NCBI RefSeq assembly: GCF_000685075.1
Contig: NZ_BAYD01000027.1
Coordinates: 1 to 64,000 of the forward strand
Source of the DNA: Paraburkholderia oxyphila NBRC 105797
GTDB taxonomy: Bacteria; Pseudomonadota; Gammaproteobacteria; Burkholderiales; Burkholderiaceae
DNA: 64,000 nt
Direction of reading: 5' to 3'
Made by a program: the position numbers and the translations under genes. This document shows, one piece after another, positions 1 through 7,589 of this stretch. Position 1 is the stretch's first letter. The number at the start of each line of letters is the position of its first letter. Below the pieces are notes generated by a model, which searched no databases, was not told the origin of the DNA, and was given only the letters and a program-made list of their open reading frames with translations.

Positions 1-84
1 CGCCCCGCACAGGGGCAACGCTTGCGGCCCGCCGCGAAAACAAGTTACCGCGCCATCCGCCAGGATAACCACAAAAAAACCGCT

Positions 85-807
85 TCAAACGGTCCCAGCC
101 AGATGAAACCGCGAAGCCGGATGCCAAAGCCGCACCGAAGTGGCGACATCCTTACCAACCCAGGTGCGCCGCAGCAACAGCAAACAAGGCTCACCAATTT
201 CCATAGCGAGATGCTGGCGCACGTGCGCGTCGGGCTTTTGCGCGTAAATACGGAACTCCGCACGCTGAATAGGCGCAAGACGCACCATATAGTGATTCGG
301 CGTTTCGACCGTGAAATCCTGCGCGAGATATTCGGGAAACACCTCGGGATTCACATAGCGATCCTCGTACTGGATCGGCTCGCCCTCCTCGTTATGCACG
401 ATGCGCGAATGAAACACCGGCCCCGTGTCGAGCTCGAGCGCGGCCACGGCGTTCGGATCGTCGCTGGCTTCCAGCGCGAGCACGCGCGCCGTATGGCGAT
501 GCCCGCGCGCGGCAATTTCGTCGGCGATATTGCGGATCTGCAGGACCGTCGATTCGTACTGGCGCGGCGCGACATAGGTGCCCGAGCCGCGCACGCGGTT
601 CAGCACGCCTTCGGCCATGAGCTCGCGCAGCGCGCGCGAAACAGTCATGCGCGCGACGCCGAACTCCTTGACCATCTCCGTTTCGGAAGGCACGACGTCG
701 CCCGGCTTGAGTGCGCCGCTTTCGATCTGTGCGAGGACGTGGCGCTTGATCTGTTCGTATGCGGGCAGTGGCGTGCCGCGAGCCGGCTTGTTTTGCATGG
801 TCGTCAT
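85..807 (-). CDS. hutC: Histidine utilisation repressor, GntR/HutC family
   Basis: A 240-residue GntR-type repressor. The N-terminal winged helix-turn-helix (about residues 10-75) has the family pattern PLPAYEQIKRHV, then PSETEMVKEFGVARMTVSRA and the wing GSGTYV. The C-terminal UTRA ligand domain (about 95-235) has FHSRIVHNEEGEPIQYEDRY and PNHYM, typical of HutC. HutC proteins bind urocanate and release the hut operon for histidine breakdown. I chose the ATG at 807 (MTTMQNKPARG) over one at 825 because the shorter protein matches the family length. The hut enzyme genes would lie beyond the left edge. The region upstream holds a 14-bp tandem repeat and a 23-bp dyad, possible control sites. Assignment to HutC rather than another UTRA repressor rests on overall resemblance. 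Confidence 0.85.
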   Translation of the reverse strand: MTTMQNKPARGTPLPAYEQIKRHVLAQIESGALKPGDVVPSETEMVKEFGVARMTVSRALRELMAEGVLNRVRGSGTYVAPRQYESTVLQIRNIADEIAARGHRHTARVLALEASDDPNAVAALELDTGPVFHSRIVHNEEGEPIQYEDRYVNPEVFPEYLAQDFTVETPNHYMVRLAPIQRAEFRIYAQKPDAHVRQHLAMEIGEPCLLLLRRTWVGKDVATSVRLWHPASRFHLAGTV

Positions 808-872
808 CTGGAAATGGGCGGGCACCCTGCCCGGCTTTCGGCCTCGTACGAGCGTGACGCTCTGCTACCTCG

Positions 873-942
873 GGTACGGCCGGTCAGGTACGGCCGGTCA
901 GGTACGGCCGGTCAGGTATGGCCGGTCAGGTATGGCCGGTCA
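873..942. repeat. Five-copy 14-bp tandem repeat upstream of hutC
   Basis: Five head-to-tail copies of GGTACGGCCGGTCA (copies 4 and 5 read GGTATGGCCGGTCA) run without interruption from 873 to 942, followed by a partial degenerate copy. Each unit contains the short palindrome GGCCGG. The array sits 66-135 bases upstream of the hutC start. It may be a slippage-prone spacer or a cluster of binding sites; there is no CRISPR-like spacer structure. Confidence 0.9.
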
Positions 943-963
943 GGCGCGGCCTCTCACGCCCGG

Positions 964-986
964 CCAGGTTAGGCTAGACAACCTGG
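964..986. promoter_or_regulatory. Perfect 7-bp inverted repeat, possible operator
   Basis: CCAGGTT (964-970) and AACCTGG (980-986) are perfect inverted arms around 9 bases. The dyad lies between the divergent hutC and hydrolase genes, so it could be an operator for either. It lacks a T-run, so it is not an obvious terminator. Function is inferred from position only. Confidence 0.4.
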
Positions 987-1122
987 GGCCGGCCACATTG
1001 TACCGTCCACAACGCGTTGTGCCGACAGTCTTGCCCGAAGCGCCACACACGGCCCGGCGCGAGCCGGGTCCCATGCTAAGATCGACGGCTCCCAATCAAC
1101 CAATCAGCGCGCGCAGTGGCGC

Positions 1123-1797
1123 ATGAACCGGCGCATCGCAGGGGTCGCGAGACACGCACGCTGCAGGCCATTCAACTTGAACGCTCCCACCCAACTCCTG
1201 TTCCTGCCCGGCGCCTCGGGTAATCCCGCATTCTGGCAGCCGCTCGCGGACCAGCTCGAGCATCCGGCCGAGCGTCGCTTTCTCGCTTACCCGGGTTTCG
1301 GCGACGAACCCAAGGACCCCGAAGTCGAGAATTTCGAAGATCTCGTGCGCAAGGTCGTGCAGCAGATCGACAAGCCGACCGCGCTGATCGCCCAGTCGAT
1401 GGGCGGCGTGCTCGCGTTGCGCGCCGCGCTGGCCAAGCCTGCCCTCGTCACGCATCTCGTGCTGGCCGCCACCTCCGGCGGCCTCGACACGCAGGCGCTC
1501 GGCGCGCGCGACTGGCGTGAGGAATTCGTCGCACAAAATCCGCACTTGCCGGACTGGTTCGTGACGCTGCGCGAGGACCTCACGGGCGAGCTCGCGTATG
1601 TCCAGCAACCCGTCATGCTGCTGTGGGGCGACGCCGACCCGATCAGCCCGCTCAGCGTTGGCGAAAAGCTGCTCGAATTGCTGCCGAACTCGGAGCTCGA
1701 CGTGGTGAGCAACGGCGGCCACGATCTCGCATGCGCGCATGCACGCGTGCTGGCACCGCTCGTCGACGAGTTCCTGCAGGCGGACGCCGTCGCGTAG
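1123..1797 (+). CDS. Alpha/beta hydrolase
   Basis: A 224-residue alpha/beta-hydrolase. The oxyanion region is LLFLPGASGNPAFW. The nucleophile elbow is IAQSMGGV with Ser in the G/A-x-S-x-G position, the acid is in LLWGDADPIS, and the catalytic His is in NGGHDLACAH. It is short for the fold, so the cap domain is small. The substrate cannot be told; esterase or C-C hydrolase activity is possible. It is cytoplasmic with no signal peptide. It is divergent from hutC and alone in its orientation. The start at 1123 adds about 20 poorly conserved residues before the first strand, so a downstream non-ATG start is possible. Confidence 0.8.
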   Translation: MNRRIAGVARHARCRPFNLNAPTQLLFLPGASGNPAFWQPLADQLEHPAERRFLAYPGFGDEPKDPEVENFEDLVRKVVQQIDKPTALIAQSMGGVLALRAALAKPALVTHLVLAATSGGLDTQALGARDWREEFVAQNPHLPDWFVTLREDLTGELAYVQQPVMLLWGDADPISPLSVGEKLLELLPNSELDVVSNGGHDLACAHARVLAPLVDEFLQADAVA

Positions 1798-1858
1798 TCT
1801 GCGCATGGCGGCAACGACCCGGCACGCGCTCAGCGCGCTTAATGTGCTCAGCGCGTGC

Positions 1859-2228
1859 TCAGTGCGCGTAGTGAAAGCCCGTTTGCTGAAGCTCGAGCAC
1901 GGTCGCCACGATGCCGGGCGTCACGATGGCCTCCAGAATGACACGTCAGATCGGCGGCCAGCGCATCGATCGCGAGCTTGTCGGGGTTGCTGCCCGCTGC
2001 GTGCAGTGTCTCCGCCAGCTCCCAGATGGCGTTATGACAAGTCATGAACACCACGCCTCGCGCGAGCAGCGCGGGAACGCTGTTGTCCTGCGTCGACCAG
2101 GCGCCCGCGACGGTCCGATGATCGCCAAAATTAACCAGTAGTGCGAACTTAATGTGGAGACTGCTCCGCATTAAGCATGCAAGTTCATCCTGGAACGCAA
2201 CGAACTTTCGGGGGGAGATTTCGATCAA
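1859..2228 (-). pseudogene. Frameshifted DsrE-like family fragment
   Basis: The reading frame gives LLARGVVFMTCHNAIWELAE and then LAIDALAADLT, characteristic of a DsrE-like family of exported or Tat-linked proteins in Burkholderiales. Just after ADLT the frame goes wrong. The other frame restores the expected ending, VILEAIVTPGIVATVLELQQ followed by TGFHYAH and a stop at 1861-1859. A one-base indel near 1940-1950 therefore breaks the gene. The N-terminal part upstream of about 2160 does not resemble the family either. It looks like the C-terminal remnant of a lost gene; a sequencing error could explain the frameshift but not the missing front. Confidence 0.55.
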
Positions 2229-2262
2229 GGAAGACGTGGCCGGCGCGCTCTACGTTTCATGA
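2175..2262 (+). pseudogene. Possible 3' gene remnant with a G-run frameshift
   Basis: On the + strand, one frame reads KFILERNELS up to a run of six G (2210-2215). The next frame then reads GEISIKEDVAGALYVS and stops at 2260-2262. Removing one G joins them into a protein-like tail. A strong + strand terminator follows directly (2277-2306), as expected after a gene end. I do not recognise the family. The call is tentative because the fragment is short. Confidence 0.3.
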
Positions 2263-2276
2263 ACCGTCCTGTCGTT

Positions 2277-2306
2277 CGCGGCGCACGCCTGTGCGCCGCG
2301 TTTTTT
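2277..2306 (+). terminator. Strong intrinsic terminator
   Basis: Ten-base perfect stem CGCGGCGCAC / GTGCGCCGCG with a 4-base loop, followed by TTTTTT. It is oriented for + strand transcripts. It is either the end of a decayed + gene or read-through protection after the hydrolase. The convergent peroxiredoxin gene lies just beyond. Confidence 0.85.
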
Positions 2307-2356
2307 GGTGCGACCAGCCCGCGATGGCCCAGTCGCACCTCATGACTCCCGCCGCG

Positions 2357-3013
2357 CTACTTCGGCTGCGCCACAGTCCGCAGATACGGCTTGAGCGTCT
2401 TGAAGCCCTGCGGATACTTTTGCTTCGCCGCGTCGTCCGATACCGAAGTCGGGATGATCACGTCGTCGCCGGGCTCCCAGTTCACGGGCGTGGCCACCGT
2501 ATGCTTCGCAGTCAACTGCAGCGAGTCGAGCAGGCGCAGCACTTCGTCGAAGTTGCGGCCCGAGCTCATCGGATAGACGAGCATGGCCTTCACTTTCTTG
2601 TCCGGCCCGACGATGAACACCGAGCGCACCGTGGCGTTGTCGACCGCCGTGCGCGGGCCGCCGCCGCTCGCGTTCGGGTGAATCATGTCGTAGAGCTTGG
2701 CGACGGTCAGGTCCGCGTCCCCGATCAGCGGATAGTTGACCGCGCTGCCCTGCGTTTCCTCGATGTCCTTGACCCACTTTTGATGGTCGCTCACCGGATC
2801 CACGCTCAGGCCGATGATGCGCGTATTGCGCTTGTCGAACTCGGGCTTGAGCCGGGCCATGTAGCCGAGTTCCGTCGTGCAGACGGGCGTGAAATCCTTC
2901 GGATGAGAGAACAGAATGGCCCAATGATCGCCGATCCATTCGTGAAACCGGATCGTGCCCTCGGTGGTTTCAGCCGTGAAATCGGGTGCATCCTCTCCTA
3001 GACGAATCGTCAT
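2357..3013 (-). CDS. 1-Cys peroxiredoxin (Prx6 type)
   Basis: A 218-residue peroxiredoxin that reduces hydrogen peroxide and alkyl hydroperoxides in the cytoplasm. The active-site block is FSHPKDFTPVCTTELGYMAR with the peroxidatic Cys in PVCTTE. The Prx6-type C-terminal domain is present (TPVNWEPGDDVIIP, then KQKYPQGF). No resolving Cys is seen in the usual 2-Cys positions. The start at 3013 (MTIRLGEDAPDF) is chosen because GGAGG stands a few bases upstream. A longer frame to 3088 has no family resemblance in its extra residues. It is a single-gene unit divergent from the transporter at 3340. Confidence 0.92.
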   Translation of the reverse strand: MTIRLGEDAPDFTAETTEGTIRFHEWIGDHWAILFSHPKDFTPVCTTELGYMARLKPEFDKRNTRIIGLSVDPVSDHQKWVKDIEETQGSAVNYPLIGDADLTVAKLYDMIHPNASGGGPRTAVDNATVRSVFIVGPDKKVKAMLVYPMSSGRNFDEVLRLLDSLQLTAKHTVATPVNWEPGDDVIIPTSVSDDAAKQKYPQGFKTLKPYLRTVAQPK

Positions 3014-3339
3014 CTCCAGCCTCCATGTATGTGGTTGCACTGCAGAGTCCTGCCGTTGCGTCGTACGCGGCGCACTAAATTGCTGCACGCTGTTGCATTT
3101 TAGGAAGTCCAGCGACCAGGTTTACGATTTGTTTTTCATGCCGAATGCTTTCATTTTGCATTCAACATACGGTCATTTGGTGTGAAAAATACTGCATAAG
3201 CACGATATTGCAGCTTGACATTCACGTTGCATAAAGCGACCATTGGTCGGTTCGATTAACGAAACTGTGTTCTTATTGCGAACACAAGATAACAAGAACG
3301 AGCCAGCCAGCAGACACACGTTGCGAGAGCAATAACAGC

Positions 3340-4746
3340 ATGAAAAGAGACAGCCATCAGGACAGCCGCGCCAACACACCGGCGCGCGCTTCCAGCGGAC
3401 GCGGCGTCGTTGCCGCCCTCGTCTATGTTTTTGAGCGGGTCATGCCGGACCCGTTCGTCCTCTCGATCTGCCTCACCGCCTTCGTCGCGGTGCTCGCGCT
3501 CGCGATCGCGCCGCAGGGCCATATTCCGACGCTGCTGAGCGCCTGGTACGAGGGCACCTTCGGCATCCTCGGCTTCGCGTTGCAGATGATCCTGATTCTC
3601 GCGACTGGCTACGCCATCGCCGAAGCGCCCATCGTGCAACGCGGCCTGCGCGCGCTCGCCGCCGGAGCCCAGACGCCAGCGCGCGCCGCGCTGCTGGTGT
3701 TCCCGGTCGTGGCCATCGCGGCGTGGCTGAACTGGGGGCTGGGCCTGATCGTCGGCGCCCTGCTCTCGCGCGAGATCGCACGGCGCGTGAAGGTCGATTT
3801 CGCCTGGCTCGTGGCCGGCAGCTACTCGGCGTGGTCGATCTGCAATAGCGGCCTCTCCAGCTCGATCGCACTTTCCCAGGCTTCGCACGGCAACGCGCTC
3901 AATCTGGTCGAGAAAGCCACCGGCCAGGTCGTGCCGCTCTCGCAAACCGTGTTCGCGCCGTTCGTGTTCGTGCCCACCGTGCTCGTGGTGGTCGCGATGA
4001 CGTTCATCTTCATCCGCATGCACCCGAAGGCCGAGGATGTCGTGCCCTTCAACGAGGCCGCCGAAAGCGAAGACGCCGCCCCCAGCGACGACCCTCACGC
4101 GCGCGTGAGCGGCGACACCCCCACGTTCGCCACCCGGCTCGAGCAGTCGATGCTCGGCACGCTGCTGCTGCTCGTGCTGGGCGTGGGCTATCTGGCGATG
4201 GAGTGGCGCGCCAAGGGCTTCGATCTCGACATCAACACCACGATCCTGATCTTCCTGCTGATCGGGCTCGCGCTGCAGCGCACGCCCATCGCCTATGCGA
4301 ACGCCATCCGCCGCGCCGCGCGCCAGACGGGATCGATGCTGCTGCAATACCCCGTGTACGGCGGCATCATGGGCATCATGAAGGGCACCGGCCTCGCCTC
4401 GATGATCGCCAAGGCCTTCGTCACGATCGCCACGGCGGCCTCGCTGCCGATCTGGAGCTACCTGAGCTCGCTCATCATCACGCTGCTGGTGCCGAGCGCG
4501 GGCGGGCACTGGGCCGTGCAAGGGCCATTCGTGCTGCCCGCCGCGCTGAGTCTGCACGCCTCGGTGCCGCGCACGGCGATGGGTGTCGCGATGGCGGAGA
4601 ACGTCTCGAACATGCTGCAGCCGTTCTGGGCGGTGCCGATCGTCGCGATCGCGGGCATCCGCATCCAGCGCGTGATGGGCTATACCGCGGTGACGTTCGC
4701 AGTCTCGCTGGTCATCTACGCCGCCGCGCTCTGGCTCGTGCCCTGA
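3340..4746 (+). CDS. Short-chain fatty acid transporter, AtoE family
   Basis: A 468-residue inner-membrane protein with many hydrophobic helices. It matches the AtoE short-chain fatty acid transporter family: YVFERVMPDPFVLSICLTAF at the N-terminus, WLNWGLGLIVGALLSREIAR, and a C-terminal segment with VPSAGGHWAVQGPF. The family imports acetoacetate or butyrate-type acids. No acetoacetate CoA-transferase genes are beside it; the next gene encodes an ankyrin protein. The upstream stretch 3014-3339 is AT-richer and should hold divergent promoters for this gene and the peroxiredoxin. Confidence 0.88.
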   Translation: MKRDSHQDSRANTPARASSGRGVVAALVYVFERVMPDPFVLSICLTAFVAVLALAIAPQGHIPTLLSAWYEGTFGILGFALQMILILATGYAIAEAPIVQRGLRALAAGAQTPARAALLVFPVVAIAAWLNWGLGLIVGALLSREIARRVKVDFAWLVAGSYSAWSICNSGLSSSIALSQASHGNALNLVEKATGQVVPLSQTVFAPFVFVPTVLVVVAMTFIFIRMHPKAEDVVPFNEAAESEDAAPSDDPHARVSGDTPTFATRLEQSMLGTLLLLVLGVGYLAMEWRAKGFDLDINTTILIFLLIGLALQRTPIAYANAIRRAARQTGSMLLQYPVYGGIMGIMKGTGLASMIAKAFVTIATAASLPIWSYLSSLIITLLVPSAGGHWAVQGPFVLPAALSLHASVPRTAMGVAMAENVSNMLQPFWAVPIVAIAGIRIQRVMGYTAVTFAVSLVIYAAALWLVP

Positions 4747-4855
4747 TTGCACCCGGCGGCGCGGCGGCCATCGCCGAGCGCCGCCTGCGCGAATCGGCGA
4801 CAATGGCAGACGAGCTTGCCGGGCGCACCGCCCGGCCCCTGCGAAGGAGTCTGCC

Positions 4856-5389
4856 GTGACCGCAAACGTTCCGCCAGCCGCGGATACCGACCCGCGCCTC
4901 ATCGAGTTCGCGCGCGAAGTCTTTGATACGGCCCGCCGTGGCGAGGCCGCGACGCTCGCGTCGCTGATCGACCAGGGCCTGCCGCCCAATCTGCGCAACG
5001 AGAAAGGCGACAGCCTCGTGATGCTGGCGAGCTATCACGGCCACGCCAATGCGGTCCGCGCCCTGATCCAGCGCGGCGCCGACCCCGACCTGCGCAACGA
5101 CAACGGCCAGACGCCGCTCGCCGGCGCCGCGTTCAAGGGCTATGCCGAGGTGGTGAGCGCCTTGCTCGATAACGGCGCCGATGTGGAAGGCGCATCGCCC
5201 GACGGACGCACCGCGCTCATGGTCGCGGCCATGTTCAACCACGTGGAGATCGTCGAGCAATTGCTGGCGCGCGGCGCCAGCCCGAATGCCCGCGACGGTG
5301 CCGGCAACACGGCGTTCGACGTCGCGAACGGCATGGGCGCCACCGACTGCGCTGCGCGTCTTGCGCGCGCGAGCGGCAAGACGATATAA
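4856..5389 (+). CDS. Ankyrin-repeat protein
   Basis: A 177-residue protein made of about four ankyrin repeats, for example GDSLVMLASYHGHANAVRAL, GQTPLAGAAFKGYAEVVSAL and GRTALMVAAMFNHVEIVEQL. It has no signal peptide or membrane segment, so it probably acts as a small cytoplasmic protein-binding module. The start is a GTG with a GAAGGAG ribosome site seven bases ahead. It lies 109 bases downstream of the fatty-acid transporter in the same direction and may share its transcript. A hairpin follows the stop. The partner protein is unknown. Confidence 0.88.
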   Translation: MTANVPPAADTDPRLIEFAREVFDTARRGEAATLASLIDQGLPPNLRNEKGDSLVMLASYHGHANAVRALIQRGADPDLRNDNGQTPLAGAAFKGYAEVVSALLDNGADVEGASPDGRTALMVAAMFNHVEIVEQLLARGASPNARDGAGNTAFDVANGMGATDCAARLARASGKTI

Positions 5390-5394
5390 GGCAA

Positions 5395-5421
5395 GGGCCT
5401 GTTCACGCTAATGACAGGCCC
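5395..5421 (+). terminator. Terminator-like hairpin after the ankyrin gene
   Basis: GGGCCTGT (5395-5402) pairs perfectly with ACAGGCCC (5414-5421). Only a short, interrupted T-run follows (GCCTTTT), so termination may be partial. Confidence 0.55.
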
Positions 5422-5764
5422 TGGAGCCTTTTCCCGCCAATAACCGGCGCTAACGCACACAGGCTCAATCCCGCGCCGCGAGACAATGACTTAGATCGCG
5501 AAGGACGCACGCATGCGCCGTGAATCACGCCGCCCGCACGCTTCATTCGCGATCCGCAGCACCTCAGCGGCCATCCGTTGCCGCCCTGGTATCAGTCCTG
5601 GTTTGCATACCACCCGCCGCCAGGCGACGCTATTCCCGTAGCCCGCGTATGCGGCACATGGTTTGCTCCGGCGTGTTTATGCCACCCGTGATATTGTCTG
5701 AATACCGGAGTCGTAGCGCGCATGTGCCCGTCAATCGAACTCTGTCACCTTCGCGAGCGTCGCC
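5422..5764. other. Non-coding stretch
   Basis: About 340 bases between the ankyrin terminator and the next gene. Open frames here are short and not protein-like. It should hold the promoter for the gene at 5765, but I see no convincing box or repeat. Confidence 0.5.
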
Positions 5765-6130
5765 ATGAGTGATGTACGCCACCATCTGAGTCCACGCGAC
5801 CGTGTGGAACTGCTCTGCTGGCTCACCTGCGGGAGCCTCGGAGCGTACTACCTCAACGAAACGTGGCCCAATGCGGCCTTTCACGTGCAGGCGGCTCACA
5901 AGTGGCTCGATCGTCACGCGCGCGAAGCCGACTGGCTCGCCATCGCGCGGCTCACCGCCATCGCCCAGGAAATCGCCAAGCAGCACGCATGGTTCGTCGA
6001 CGCCACCTGGGCGCGCGACGCCGTCGAGGAAATCCTCGACACAGACGACCTCAACTATCAGGCCAAGCTCGTCATGCAGGTGCTGAAGGACTGCGAGCTT
6101 GCGCTCGCAGACCGTAGTTCCCCCGACTGA
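5765..6130 (+). CDS. Conserved-looking small hypothetical protein
   Basis: A 121-residue soluble, mostly helical protein rich in Trp, Ala and acidic residues (HKWLDRHAREADWLAIARL, then DTDDLNYQAKLVMQVLKDCE). There is no signal peptide, membrane segment or motif I recognise. Codon use matches its neighbours, and the protein-like composition supports a real gene. It ends nine bases before the convergent efflux operon. Function unknown. Confidence 0.65.
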   Translation: MSDVRHHLSPRDRVELLCWLTCGSLGAYYLNETWPNAAFHVQAAHKWLDRHAREADWLAIARLTAIAQEIAKQHAWFVDATWARDAVEEILDTDDLNYQAKLVMQVLKDCELALADRSSPD

Positions 6131-6139
6131 TTTTCAGCG

Positions 6140-7585
6140 TCAAGACTGCGGCGCGGGCTGGGCGGCCGTGTGGGCGTCCGCTGGCGCTTGCGGCGTCCAG
6201 CCATAGCCGAGCGCCTTGTACAGGCTCACGATCTCCGAGAGCCGCTGATCCTGCAATTGCGATTGCTGAATCTGCGCCGCGAACAGGCTGCGCTCGGCGT
6301 CGAGCACTTCCAGATAACTCGTGTAGCCGCCCTCGTAGAGATCGCGCGCGAGGGACGTGTACTGCGTCAGCGCGTCCACCTGGCGCGTGGTGGCGCCGAG
6401 CTGATCGTTCGTGCGCGCGGCGCCAACGAGCGCATTCTCCACGTCCGCGAATGCCTGCTGAATGGTCTGCTCGTAGCTCAGCAGCGCCTCCTGGTGCGCC
6501 GCCTCCGCCGAATGCACGGAGCCCGCTATCGCGCCGCCTTCGAAGATCGGCTGCGAGATCGCACCCGCGAACGACCACACACGCGCCGGTCCGGTCCAGA
6601 GTCCCGAAAGCGCCGTGCTGGCCGCGCCGAACATGCCGGTGAGCGAGATCTCCGGAAAATACTGCGCACGGGCCGCGCCAATCTGGGCATTCGCCGCAAT
6701 CAGCGTCTGCTCCGCTTGCTGAATGTCGGGCCGCCGCTCCAGCAACGACGACGGCAAGCCCGCCGGAATCGTGGGCACGGAGAGCTGCGAGATCGACTTG
6801 CCGCGCGGAATCGGCCCCGGGTTCTGGCCGAGCAGCAAGGAGATCGCGTCCTCCTGCTGCCCGATCTGCTGCTGGATCGAATAGACCGACGCCTGTGCGG
6901 ATTCGAATTCGGAGCGCGCCTGGCTCAACTGCAGCTGCGACACCACCCCGCCCGCGAAACGCTCTTCGAACAGCTTGACGGTGCCGTCGCGGCTCTTGAG
7001 CGTCTCCTGCGCAATCGTCAGTTGATTGTCGAGGTCGCGCAGTTGCAGATAGCTCGTCGCCACATTGGCGATCAGCGCAATCCGGGTGGCCTGCTGCGCC
7101 GATTGCGTGCCGAGATAATCGGCGCGCGCGGCTTCCGTCAAGCGCCGCAGGCGTCCGAACAGGTCGAGCTCCCACGACGCAACGCCCTGGAGCTGCACCT
7201 GGTTGCCGACCAGCGGCGGAAAGCCGGGGGCGGGCACGCCGCGGCTGCGCGAGGCGCCGAAATTCACGCCGACCTGCGGGAACAGGCCCGAGCGCGCGAC
7301 GACGTAGCGGCCGTAATACTCTTCGACACGCGCCGCGGCAATGCCAAGATCCTTGTTCTGCGCGAGCGCCTTCGCGACCAGATCGTCGAGAACGGGGTCG
7401 TTGAACTGCTTCCACCAGTCGAGCGACGTATCGACCACCTCTGCGTCAGGCGCCGCGAAGCGGTATGTGGACGGCGTTTCCACCGCGGGCCGGTGATAGT
7501 CGGGGCCGACCGCGCAGGCCGCGAGCCAGACCGTGCTCGCGGCAAGCACGACAGGTTTCAATGCACGCTTCATGTTCGGGCTCAT
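6140..7585 (-). CDS. RND efflux outer-membrane lipoprotein, NodT/OprM family
   Basis: A 481-residue outer-membrane channel of tripartite efflux pumps. It begins with a lipoprotein signal ending in WLAAC, followed by AVGPDYHRPAVETP, the standard NodT start. Two OEP repeats follow, with QLQGVASWELDLFGRLRRLT and ISQPIFEGGAIAGSVHSAE. It forms the trimeric exit duct for the adaptor and pump encoded just upstream (start 7585, pump stop 7590). It is the last gene of the operon. Confidence 0.95.
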   Translation of the reverse strand: MSPNMKRALKPVVLAASTVWLAACAVGPDYHRPAVETPSTYRFAAPDAEVVDTSLDWWKQFNDPVLDDLVAKALAQNKDLGIAAARVEEYYGRYVVARSGLFPQVGVNFGASRSRGVPAPGFPPLVGNQVQLQGVASWELDLFGRLRRLTEAARADYLGTQSAQQATRIALIANVATSYLQLRDLDNQLTIAQETLKSRDGTVKLFEERFAGGVVSQLQLSQARSEFESAQASVYSIQQQIGQQEDAISLLLGQNPGPIPRGKSISQLSVPTIPAGLPSSLLERRPDIQQAEQTLIAANAQIGAARAQYFPEISLTGMFGAASTALSGLWTGPARVWSFAGAISQPIFEGGAIAGSVHSAEAAHQEALLSYEQTIQQAFADVENALVGAARTNDQLGATTRQVDALTQYTSLARDLYEGGYTSYLEVLDAERSLFAAQIQQSQLQDQRLSEIVSLYKALGYGWTPQAPADAHTAAQPAPQS

Positions 7586-7589
7586 GGCT

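Noticed and set aside
873..942. Tandem repeat considered as a CRISPR array
   Set aside because: The 14-bp units are head to tail with no spacers and there are no cas genes.
3256..4998. A 580-codon frame opposite the AtoE-type transporter
   Set aside because: It spans the promoter and the whole transporter gene and has only low-complexity Arg/Gly/His sequence.
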